Assembly: GCA_001683735.1 (NCBI GenBank)
Contig: LUGG01000022.1
Span: 744,001 to 808,000, forward strand
Length of the DNA stretch: 64,000 nt
Direction of reading: 5' to 3'
Source of the DNA: Grifola frondosa
Taxonomy: Eukaryota; Basidiomycota; Agaricomycetes; Polyporales; Grifolaceae
The notes under the pieces are model-generated. The model was not told the origin of the DNA, searched no databases, and worked only from the letters and a program-made list of their open reading frames with translations. Of this stretch, positions 45,641-55,499 are shown piece by piece. The position numbers and the translations under genes were made by a program. Every line of letters begins with the position of its first letter. Position 1 is the stretch's first letter.

Positions 45641-46830
45641 CTCAATGTTTGAGTTTACCCACGCATATCCGAGCAGGCAGGTGTTGCTTCCCAATCCGAG
45701 ATCCCGGCCAAGAAGCATACCGACACATTGGGTCGTTCCACTGATATGCCCGTAGTGAAGCTATGGCGAATATTAGACCGAGTGAGAGCAGTGCTAATAA
45801 TTGCTTACCTCGCAGCACTGATGGTCCACATCTTTCCATCCCACGTGAACGAGACCTGGGAGCAGCGTTGCACGGGTACAAGTGGAACCCCTGCTGTGAA
45901 TCATACACCTTCGAGCCGGGGATGCTCTGGCAGAACGCCTTGCACTTGGCGGTCCCTATATGAGAGTAGTTCCGAATCAATGACAGTTTGGAATCCCGAT
46001 TGGACACTCTAGGACACGATGGGTGAGACGAAAGGAAACTAGGCACAATGCAAATACATACCTTTGTGCCCCAAAAAGTATTGGCACCAGAGGCCTGCCA
46101 GAAGCCCACCCGTGCCGGTGACCGTGTGGTATTTAATCGGACCGGAATAGAGCGAGGCGTCAGTACCACCAAAGTACAGCTCGGAACCCGTCTTGGCCAG
46201 CTTGAAACCAAACACGCCGCTTGGCACGACCTTCTGAGTCAGAAGCGTGTTGAAGAACGGGCTCTAAATAGTGTCGTTAATGGACTTATACGCTGCCAAC
46301 ATAAAGGCGCACATACCGCTCGGAGGTTGGACAGCTGCGGGAATGGAGGATTCCGTCAAAGCCCGTCCTGCAAAGCTGGGTGACACGGTATCCACAGGAA
46401 AGAAGGTTTGCGATGTGGCCTTGTAGCGACCGTGACTGAAGCAAATTTAGCCTGATCCTGTCCACTAGCGACGGAACACTGACCAGTGTCACTGTATACG
46501 GGCCAGACACAGTATATTTGTCTGCGGATTGAACCTGGAAAGTGCCAGACCTCCGTGTGATCGTGCTCGAGGCGGGGGCATTGAACCTGTGCTTCGAAGT
46601 ACAGGCAGAGCTAGTGCGTTTGTGGAGGGCTGTAACCCAAGCTCACGACGCTGTGTGGCGTACCGTGGGTCTTATGGAATGCTTGTGGTGCGGAGCTTCC
46701 GGCGTCACGGTTGCATGTCCCACCATCAGATTAGATGACCCAGCTACTCGTTGATTAGCGACAGCAGGGAATATTTGTTTGAGTACACACACTATCGAAA
46801 TCGATGGCGAAACTTTCCACGGGAGTGCCA
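45640..46830 (-). pseudogene. Relic of an A1-family aspartic protease gene
   Basis: The best-preserved exon (about 46060-46270) reads VPSGVFGFKLAKTGSELYFGGTDASLYSGPIKYHTVTGTG, the typical mid-region of secreted basidiomycete pepsin-like proteases, and a following fragment continues with ASGANTF. Upstream on the minus strand, TGFDGIL-like sequence and a GSSNLMVG segment (near 46720) correspond to the regions before and around the first active-site loop. There VAG stands where the catalytic DTG is expected. The pieces lie in different frames without clean introns and no full-length reading is possible. No signal peptide was found. I call it a decayed gene. Confidence 0.68.
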
Positions 46831-46839
46831 ACGGAGATA

Positions 46840-47865
46840 GACCCAGCCCAAGCTCAGTCGTTATTCAGGTCTGTAAGCCTTCCTGCTGACGCTTGTCGAG
46901 CTTATAAACAGCGTGTGGTTTGATCTCACACCCTGCCGCTTGATTTTAGCGGCGGTAAAATAAAAGACAATTTAACCCAACTCGTTAAATGCCTCTAAGC
47001 CAACATTGTTCTTTAGATTGATCAAGTTCTGGCGATGTTTACTACACGTAGAAGATGAGCGCTCGGTCAAAATCGAAGAAACGTGTGCACGAACTTGCGA
47101 GTGCGAGTGTCTTCCTGAATGGCCCTCTGTGATCAAACATGACTTCTTCCCGTGGCAGAACATTTCTTCTATGAAGGGAGATACGGATACCTGATTCTTG
47201 AACATTAGGACTAGCAGTGGTGAAAAGCGTGAGAGAAAGCGTTGGATGAGGTGACCATGTTGGAAGATCGAGGTGGGTCTTTAAATGTGAGCTTCCCAGA
47301 GCCGTTGCGAGGATGAAGGGCCCAAATATATGGCCATATCGCCTCGGAGGGGGATCGTTAGAAACGGACTAGATGAAGGTTACTGTATCCGTGTTCGACT
47401 GCTAAGGCAGTGACGATACTTGGATCAATACACTTAGTAGGTGCAGTGCTGTCACTCCACTGCACTCAGGAATTTCTGGCTGAAATTCTGTTCAAAAGAT
47501 GCATATTTGAAGGTATATCTGTCATAATCACTTGTCTCTTGAATACCAAATGAAAGTCAAGAGTATAGCATGTTTCATGGTAATGGCAGAGCGGAAAAAA
47601 GCGCAAAATAAAATCACGTGATCGAGAATGTTTCCAACCTTCCTGTTTTGGAAGCTTTCAAAAACGGTGTACGCTACTAGAGAACGACGACGGATGCGGT
47701 TTGAACTATTGCAGCGACAAGAGAGCATTAGGGAAGATGATATGTTATGGTATAAGCTGCTTGAATAATTTAGACACTACTTTCTTTTCTTCTTTAGCCT
47801 CTTCTTCTCCTTGTCCTCTCCTTGGTCCTCATCTTTTGTACCTTGATCAATCTGCTCGACAGACT
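46840..47865. other. Intergenic region
   Basis: About 1 kb, AT-richer than its neighbours, lying between the protease relic and the 3' end of the signal peptide peptidase gene. No coding, repeat or RNA feature was recognised. A short 62-codon frame at 47006-47194 is Cys/Glu-containing but has no family resemblance. Confidence 0.35.
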
Positions 47866-49295
47866 CTAGTGGCTCAGCCACTCCGTGAAGGAGGTTGGAG
47901 CGGCAGAAATGTCCGTAATCATGGAAGTAAAAGCGGAATCGGGCTTCTCTTCCGGTTCATCACTCCAACTCCACGCCTCTTTAAGTTCTCCGCGAATAAG
48001 CGCCGTTGCGATGAACGACAAGATACAAGCCGGACTATTGCACATTAGCCATTGTACGAAGAGGAAGCCGCTAAATCAGTTCATACCTGAGATATAGCAA
48101 CGCAGGTTGAGCTTTCTTGAAGAAATGCATCACAAACATTGTGGTTCCTAGTCCAGCAACGTAGGCGAACAACGCTGCCCAAAAGTATGGGCGGGACGCA
48201 GAGGAGCGATGATAGTCGTATCGGAGCGCCAGGGCAATGAACATCCCCGGGATGACGATGTCGCCCAGCCCAAGCATCGTGAATCCTCGTTCGGTACTGA
48301 AAAACAGCGACTTGGGCCACAACAGTTTTATAGGCACGTCGAGGCTGGTAGCCACCTTAACCATCTGAAAACCCGTGAATATACAGCATAAAGGGAAAGG
48401 AATGCAACTGAACTTGCCACTTCGGTCCCGAACACCCACCAGACGTCGTAAAGGAAAAGGCCGCAGAGGAGCACGCAACCGGTCTTGAAGGAGTCGATCT
48501 TCAACAATGATAATGCATTGTGTGAGAACGAAAGGGCCAGGATATCAGTGAGGAGAGCAGATCGGCGAGTACTGCTAGTGCCGAATGTATAGAGAATAGA
48601 TGGGAGGGCGCCCAAAGGCATAAGATAAAGTGACGGCGTCCTCACGGAAAACGAGATAATTTCTAGCAGATAGAATTACAACCACACAACTTCATCGAAA
48701 TGAAAGTGCATACCTTTTGGACCTTTTAAAAACAGTAGTTGATACTTCTCGCATTGTTTCCAACGACTAAGTCCGACAACCCATCTGGAGAGTGATATCA
48801 AGGACTAGAGTTGGGAGAATTGAGCTAATTATCATCACAAATATCCCAAAGCATACCTTGCTCACGCTCCCTACCCCAGCGACAGTAAAGTACCATTGGA
48901 GCAGCCATGTTATCCATTCTCTACCGAAGTACTTGAGAACGAGGTATAGTCCAAACAGCACCACGGAGCCGATCTAAATGGCTGTTAGTCCCGGCCTGCG
49001 TAGTTCTCGCTTTGTTTCGTGACTCACTATGGGAAACAGGTACGCATCCGTTGAAGACAAGCGCTCCGTTTCTTCTTCTTCGTCGTCGTCTGTGTCGCTC
49101 GTCAGTTTCCCTTCTCCCTTCGATTTCGGGTTCTGCACAATCAAGTCACATAGGTCAGGAAGTGTAGCGCCAGAAATAATTCGTGAAACTGACAGGGAGA
49201 GACCCATATGATCCAGCATATATGGAGAAACTCGCCAACGTAAGTAGACCAGCATAGGACGACAACAAATCCCAGTCGGGACCAGTGACTGCCAT
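47866..49295 (-). CDS. Signal peptide peptidase (presenilin-type intramembrane aspartyl protease)
   Basis: Cleaves signal peptides and other type II membrane segments within the ER membrane. Start at 49295 gives MAVTGPDWDLLSSYAGLLTLASFSIYAGSYGSLP, then an acidic cytosolic loop (SDTDDDEEEETERLSS), several hydrophobic segments (SVVLFGLYLVLKYFG, WYFTVAGVGSVSK), and the family's catalytic motifs: YD in CGLFLYDVWWVFGTEV, GLGD in FTMLGLGDIVIPGMFIALALRYDY, and PALLYL near the end. The C-terminus continues SPACILSFIATALIRGELKEAWSWSDEPEE and stops at 47866-47868. Length and motif spacing fit the eukaryotic SPP group rather than presenilin. It is divergent from the SSU1-like gene at 49640. No frame problems were seen. 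Confidence 0.9.
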
Positions 49296-49639
49296 CGCGA
49301 AACTAGTGAAGTGATCGAGAGCCACGTCGCGACTCGAAAACCACGTTATTTGTACATATTTAAAACGGAAGCTATTGGTAAATACGAGCAAATAGTGCTG
49401 TCACTTCGGCATCCATCGGCGAAGGGCGTGCTTCAATTCCCACGATTTTTCTATCGGTATCGTAAAAGTATCTTAAAGTTCGCAGGCCCCGTGGAAGCTA
49501 AGCTTTATCGCGGCCGGTAAGTTCGGCTTATTATCCACATCCCGGTGATCTCCTAGAGGGGCCGTCAATATTTGCGGAGACTGTCATCCGTATCTGTTCC
49601 AAGATCCAGATCCTACCAGTACACCTTCCGGCCAACAAG
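49296..49639. promoter_or_regulatory. Divergent promoter region, signal peptide peptidase / SSU1-like 1
   Basis: 344 bases between the two divergent start codons. The ATTCCGAAT motif seen upstream of the second SSU1-like gene is not present here. No TATA-like box of clear quality. Confidence 0.35.
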
Positions 49640-51194
49640 ATGACTGCCCTGGACGGTTCCAAATCGCTCAAGGACTGTATACGGTATGCAACCGTAGTTA
49701 CTAGCCTTCGGAAAATCGCATATAGACTTACTCTGACTTGGCTCAGCCATTTCACTCCTGCCTGGTTCGCTGTTATCATGGGTAGGTCCTTAAATTATTT
49801 ATTTTGATGGTAATGAGTTTGTGCGTCGTCACCAACGCAAACCAGGAGTCGTCCCCTGCCTTCCTTTCGCGAATGAACGATGTAAATCCGTACTAATCAA
49901 AGTTCTGGATTATTGTAGGAACGGGCGCCATCTCTATCCTCTTTCATAATTTCCCCTACGCCTCAGACTCTATAGCGATGAAGATATTCACTTTTATATT
50001 CTTCTTTCTCAATCTCACGCTTTTCACACTGTTCAACGCACTCAGTATATCGCGCTACATCCTGTTTCCGGACGTGTGGCCGCTCATGATCCAGCATCCC
50101 GTACAAAGTCTGTATCTCGGGACATACCCCATGGGTGCCACAACTCTCATCAACATAGCGGTGGGTCTCATATATCAGCAATACGGATTCGGCGGGAAGG
50201 CCTTCCTATACGCTCTGTGGGGCTTCTGGTGGCTAGATGTCGCGATATCGTTCCTGTGCGCATTTGAGATGGTTCATGTCATGTACGTCTGTGGATCTCT
50301 AATTGCATGCACCCAGCTAATGAGCTCCTGTCTCAGGAAGACACGACACGACCATTCCCTGGGCAGAATGACTGCCATCTGGCTGCTTCCGGTAGTCACC
50401 CTTGTCGTTGCCTCGTCCACAGGCGGAGTCCTTGCGCAGGCGCTGGCACGGTTCTCCACATCCCACGCCCTTGTCACGCTGACAGTCTCGACCTTTATGG
50501 TCTCCATAGGTCTCGCGCTCGCATTCATGATCCTCACCATGTACCTCCTGCGGCTCATCGTTCACGGGCTCCCCCTGGTCCGAGCATCGTCAGCGTCTTC
50601 ATTCCACTCGGACCCATGGGACAAAGCGGCTTCTCCATCCTGCTGCTGGGGCAAGGATTCCAGTCCCTCTTGCCTCTTGATTACGGCACCTCCAGCGTAT
50701 TGCGGTATCCACACGTCGGCGAGGTCATCAACGTCCTCTGCACTTGTGCAGCGGTCGTGTTGTGGTCGCTTGCGACAATGTGGTTATTCTATGCGCTCCT
50801 GGCCGTGCAGGAGGTCCTGCGCCAGACGCGGTTTCCGTTCAAGTTACCATTCTGGGGACTGATCTTCCCAAACGTACGTCGACCTATTTGTCGCACTCAT
50901 GACAGTGATTCTAACAGCATTCCCTACTCTCAGGGTGTCTATGCCAACCTGACCATCCAGCTATACCGCACCTTCGATGCTGAATTTTTCCGCGTTTGGG
51001 GTGCTATCTACTCTGTTGCGACCTTGATCCTATGGATTGTCGTATTTAGTCGGACAATAGCACTTGTACGGAACGGTGCCATCTTTGAGGCTCCATGTGT
51101 GGAGGACATCGACATGGCGCGAGGGATAGAGAAACGCCTCGCTGATAACTGCACTCCTTCCAGTGGACGGAGCAGTCGCTGTCATAACTCGTGA
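49640..51194 (+). CDS. SSU1-type sulfite efflux transporter 1 (TDT/SLAC1 family)
   Basis: Ten-helix plasma-membrane transporter family (PF03595) that in fungi includes the sulfite pump Ssu1; malate and nitrate channels are relatives. Start ATG at 49640 (MTALDGSKSLKDCIR). An intron (49684-49747) joins in phase to HFTPAWFAVIMGTGAISILFHNFPY, followed by LFPDVWPLMIQHPVQSLYLGTYPMGATTLINIAVGL, ALWGFWWLDVAISFLCAFEMVHVM, MTAIWLLPVVTLVVASSTGG, then after a frame shift PSIVSVFIPLGPMGQSGFS, FPFKLPFWGLIFPNGVYANLTIQL and LILWIVVFSRTIALV. One C must be added to the CCCCC run at 50571-50575 (HGLP-PGPS). The paralog at 53625 is open through this exact point, so the break is a local change or a sequence error. 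Ends at TGA 51192-51194. Confidence 0.8.
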
Positions 51195-51574
51195 ATGGTT
51201 CGTTGCTACAGCTCACACTCGAAATATCAGCATATTACTGACACTTCTCCACTTCTCAAGTAGCATGATTTCTTGAACAACGTATGGCGACTCGCACTAT
51301 TGTATACCGCAACACTTCGACAATTGAAGATGTTCATGCACACATGCCGCTCGCACGGAAGGCCGCGTCCTTCCGAACATCCTGCGGCGTTACGCAACTC
51401 GAATTGACAACGCCGAATAGAGTTTCGAGAAGGCATATGGAGAAGAGAGGAAAGGGATCACACGCTGGGAACCCCTCTATCTCCGCTCACTTGCTGGTCG
51501 TCGGATATCCGAATAGATAATTGATACCAGGTCCAGTCCGATACGCACATGACTTACATAACGTACAATGCTGT
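51195..51574. other. Convergent intergenic region
   Basis: 380 bases between the 3' ends of the first SSU1-like gene and the persulfide dioxygenase gene, so it should hold both terminators. An open plus-strand frame at 51284-51520 has no recognised family. Confidence 0.4.
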
Positions 51575-52851
51575 TCACAGCAGGGCGACGATCTGTGGGT
51601 CCACCTTCACCGGCGTCATCAAGAACAACCGTCCCTGCGCGTCACGCGGAGGCAGCTTCCCTGCCCTGACATTCACCTGCAGCGCGGGATGCAGGAGCCT
51701 CGGCGCGCCCAGGACGGCATCGCGATCATGCCGCCACTGCGTGAACGATGTTTCCTCCGTGCCGTCTTTCATGTGCTTGTTGCTCGCGCGCTGCTCGGCA
51801 ACGGTGGCACTGCAGGAGGGACTGCGATCTTCTGGGTAGTCATGCCCCACAAACAGGCGGTGGTCCTCCGGGAACGAGAGCAGACGCTGCATGGACTGGG
51901 ATTGCAAGGGTAAGACAAGAACAGCAACGACTGCAATGCGGAATGCGTACGGAGTATAGATGTTTGACACTCCCTCCAGGGAAATCTGCACGGGCGGAGC
52001 CGACATCGGGCTTTTGATCATCACCGTCAGAGCCGCCAGAAAATTTTGAGCGCGCAAACAACGCTCAATCACAGCGCTCACATTAAAGATTGAGTCACCG
52101 GTGAACACGGCCTTGCCCATGACGTATCCAAGATGGTCCGGCGTGTGTCCAGGCAGATGCATCACCCGGCACGAGATATCGCCTAACTTGAACTCTTCGT
52201 CGTCCTTGAGGAATATGTCGAAGGTGTTCGCAAAGGCAGCGTGGTCAAAGCCGTAGATCGGCGCAAACGTCTGTTGAACCTGTAAGATCTTCTCGCCAAT
52301 GCAAACTGCGACATCCCCGCCCAACTGTTGCTTCAAGTACTGGGCAGCAGTAAGATGATCCGCGTGTGCATGGGTCTCGCTAGGGATTTGTCAAATCTCT
52401 GTTCCTCTGTATGAAGATAGATGACATACAGAATACGACGGACAGATATGTTATTATGTTCCATAAACGCAAGAAGCCCATCCGCTGTGCTGGTAGAGAC
52501 CTTGCCCGAACTGGGGTCGTAATCCAAGACAGGATCGATCACGACCGCCTCGAGTGTGCGTGGATCAACGGCAACGTACTGCCAGGTTGAGGTCTCTTTC
52601 TCAAAGAAGCCATAGACGGTGGGCGTGATGGCATCCGAGCTGTCATATCTCTGCGATGGTTCCGCGGGAGGGACCTTCGTTAAGAACTTGGAACAGTTGC
52701 TGGGGGCGACAGACGTAGACGGGATTGGAGCGGTGTTTATCGGACGGGACATGACGGATAGACGGAGTAATGTTAGACGCGTAGAGGGGTACGTAAAACA
52801 GACGGAGAAGGATGCAGAGCGAAGGACGGGGTGTCGGAGTCGTCCTAGCAT
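51575..52851 (-). CDS. ETHE1-like persulfide dioxygenase (metallo-beta-lactamase fold), mitochondrial
   Basis: Predicted non-haem iron enzyme oxidising glutathione persulfide with O2 to sulfite, the step after sulfide:quinone oxidoreductase in mitochondrial sulfide removal. Start at 52851 gives an Arg/Ser/Leu-rich presequence without acidic residues (MLGRLRHPVLRSASFSVCF), then VYGFFEKETSTWQYVAVDP, AVVIDPVLDYDPSSGK and, across an intron, the metal-binding motif ETHAHADHLTAA. Next come RVMHLPGHTPDHLGYVMGKAVFTGDSIF, PDVGSARADFPGGSVKHLYS, PEDHRLFVGHDYPEDR, TVAEQRASNKHMKDG and PALQVNVRAGKLPPRD. The DVG-AR-DFPGG block is characteristic of the ETHE1/Blh group rather than glyoxalase II. TGA at 51575-51577. 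It sits between two sulfite-exporter-like genes. The substrate has not been tested here; it is inferred from family. Confidence 0.85.
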
Positions 52852-53624
52852 GAATTTACGCCAAATTTATACAGCGGTGACGAAGGACGATAGCTGACAG
52901 GGAGAAATATTGGTGCTGCATGTCTCCCGTGACCTTTATAAACGCGTTGAGTAAGAAGGGCCAAGGAGGAGCACGAGTGGTTCAGCATTCCGAATTCATG
53001 CAAGCCGAATTCCGAATACTACAGGGGTGCACATAGGATGCAAGGAATCCTCCCATTCAAGGAGAGCGGGATGATTCGGCTGACCGAAGTAACAATCATA
53101 CGAGCTTCGGGAAACGTACAATGGAGACTGGCAGGTGTGCATGAGGGAGCGGAAGGGACAGCGGAGATGCACAAAAATCGAAGTTAAGAGGAGTGTGACA
53201 CGTGACGCCGACATGAGATCCGTGCGAGGTGGTGGCTGACAACGATGACCAGGCTTGTGGCACAAGACGGGGATGGTGATGCAGGTAATTCGGAATTCAT
53301 GTTCTGGAGTGTTGAGCAGTCTGACGTTTCACAGCCTCCTTTGATCCCACCGTGCATACTCGAGACCGTTCATTGGAAGGTCCATCCACCTGCCGCCCGC
53401 TCCGAAGCTGTAATTCGGAATTCGCTAAATAGGCGCCCTTCACATTAACCTGACCCACCTCCATGCCTGTCCGGTTCGCTCGCTTTAGCAGTTTCATCGC
53501 TGTTCTATCTTTCTCAAGGACGCCCGCGGCAAGATAGCATCGTATAAAGTCCTTAGACGGTTATACCCGCAGTTGATTCGTGTCTTGTCACCCCTCAGTC
53601 CATCGCGCTCGCGACCGCTCAAAC
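52852..53624. promoter_or_regulatory. Shared promoter region, dioxygenase / SSU1-like 2, with ATTCCGAAT sites
   Basis: 773 bases between the divergent start codons of the dioxygenase and the second SSU1-like gene. Four copies of ATTCCGAAT (either strand) occur: 52987-52997, 53007-53018, 53286-53298 and 53411-53423. The last two are the identical 13-mer TAATTCGGAATTC, 125 bases apart. The motif is partly palindromic (GAATTCCGAATT). I do not know the factor; a sulfur- or stress-responsive regulator is a guess from context. Confidence 0.5.
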
Positions 53625-55159
53625 ATGTCTCCGCCCCTAATCCAACCCCATTCAGACTGGAAGAGCTGGAGAGAACGCATTCGGTGAGCCGACTTCATAT
53701 TTTATTGGACCGCACAATTTTCTCAATTTTTCTCTGCAGGCATTTTACGTGGGCATGGCATGCTGTCATCATGGGGACAGGAGTCGTCTCCGCCTTGTTG
53801 CACAACTTTCCCTATCATAACGAAAGCCTTGGACTCAAGATTACAGCCGTTGTTTTTTTCCTGCTCAATCTTGTCCTCTTCGTGTTTGTGTGCACTTGCA
53901 CTATCCTGCGCTATGCGTTATATCCTGAGGTCAGTGTTTTGATGTTGAGTGGCATACATCTCCATGTCTCACTCCGGCGTTGTGTACAGATATGGCCATT
54001 GATGATAGTACATCCGGCCGCGAGCCTCTTTGTTGGTTGTTTTCCTATGGGTGCGGCGACACTCATAAATGCCGGCTTGGTGCGTATTCGTCAGGAAAAC
54101 AATGGTTTATCATTCAGCTGAACGTGCTTTTGTGTACTCAGGCAATTAATCAAGATTGGGGTTTTGGGGGTAATGGCTTCCTGTACACGTTGTGGGGTTT
54201 CTGGTGGCTCGACTCAATAGTGTCATACATCATCGCCTTCGGAATGATTTACACCATGTGAGTGTGCTTATGTCGCTCACATTCTCACGCCCTGATTTGC
54301 TCCCACCAGGATGGTTCGACAGGACCACTCGATATCCCAGATGACTGCAGTTTGGCTTTTACCCGTTGTCACACTCATCGTCGCATCATCCTCTGGCGGC
54401 CTTTTGTCTAATGCTCTACGGTCTCACTCGACGACCCTTGCGCTGCTTACTTCAGGGTTCTCCTTCACCATGGTGATAATTGGATTATCCTTCGCCCTCA
54501 TGATGATCACAGTTTACCTCCTTCGGCTCATCATCCACGGCCCGCCAGACCCCTCTCTCATCCTCTCTGCATTCATCACTCTCGGTCCTCTCGGACAAGG
54601 TGGATATTCTTTGCTTGTGAACGGGCAGGACCTCTCTGAGCTCCTTCCGCTGCACATCGGGAATGACTTCCCTCAGGCAGCGCTTGCAGGCCAGATGATT
54701 TTCGCGGGCTGCTTCTGCGGCGCGTACATACTGTGGTCGATGGGCATCGCATGGATACTCATTGCATGCTACTCTATCTTCCATGTTCGCGCGAGCACGA
54801 AGTTTCCATTTACCATGAGCTACTGGGGCCTTATTTTCCCGAATGGGGTGTTTGCGCTGTTGTGTGTGCAGCTCGCAAAAGTGCTCGACAGCCCGTTCTT
54901 CCGAGCATTTGCGGCCGCGTGGTCTTGTGAGTGGTGGGTTTTTCTCCCGATAACAAACTCTTCCTCACATACACTTTCTCTAGGCATCGTCTTCATTCTG
55001 TGGCTCTTCGTCTTCACCCGGAGTATACCGTCATTCATTGATGGCTCGCTGTTCAAGGCGCCCTACGTACCCGACGCACCACCTGCACCGTGTTTACAAG
55101 TGTATGACGCCGAGGCCGATAAGGTGGCAAGCGATACAACAGTGTTCAATATTTCATGA
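53625..55159 (+). CDS. SSU1-type sulfite efflux transporter 2 (TDT/SLAC1 family)
   Basis: Paralog of the gene at 49640 and uninterrupted after splicing. Start ATG at 53625 (MSPPLIQPHSDWKSWRERIR), then HFTWAWHAVIMGTGVVSALLHNFPY, KITAVVFFLLNLVLFVFVC, IWPLMIVHPAASLFVGCFPMGAATLINAGL, FLYTLWGFWWLDSIVSYIIAFGMIYTM, MTAVWLLPVVTLIVASSSGG, LLRLIIHGPPDPSLILSAFITLGPLGQGGYS, ILWSMGIAWILIACYSIF, FPFTMSYWGLIFPNGVFALLCVQL and VFILWLFVFTRSIPSFIDG, and a stop at 55157-55159. Ten hydrophobic segments fit the family. Intron positions differ partly from the first paralog (no intron inside the VIMGTG motif here). It shares a promoter region with the dioxygenase. The sulfite substrate is inferred from similarity and context; malate or another anion remains possible. 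Confidence 0.82.
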
Positions 55160-55499
55160 TGATTACCTACTACTCCTTGTGAACGTCGTTGCCGAGTGTA
55201 CTTCTTGCTTTCCCGTTATGACGCATTGACATTAGAATAGCACATATATACCTGCTGTAATAGAGTCGTCGGACTTGAGGTCCACGTTTACTTGGACTCG
55301 TTGAGCGAATGAAAGCAGGACTCGCATTTACTTCATCCACGTGGCAATTGAGAGTTACACCGCGTGACGTAAACGCCTTCCGCTTTAGGCGAGGGGCCTA
55401 TGCACCGTTCACGTTCCAATTGTCACAGCAGTTCAACACCAGGTACTCTTCGGCCTTACCCAACCGCTCACCCGGTTCTGCAATTCACCATCTCATCTT
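55160..55499. other. Intergenic region upstream of LSB6
   Basis: 340 bases with the 3' flank of the transporter and the promoter of the lipid kinase gene. GTGACGTAA near 55365 resembles a CRE/ATF site; nothing else stands out. Confidence 0.35.

Noticed and set aside
46510..46545. GGTTCAATCC on the minus strand, resembling a tRNA B box
   Set aside because: No matching T stem, acceptor stem or A box around it; it lies in the protease relic.
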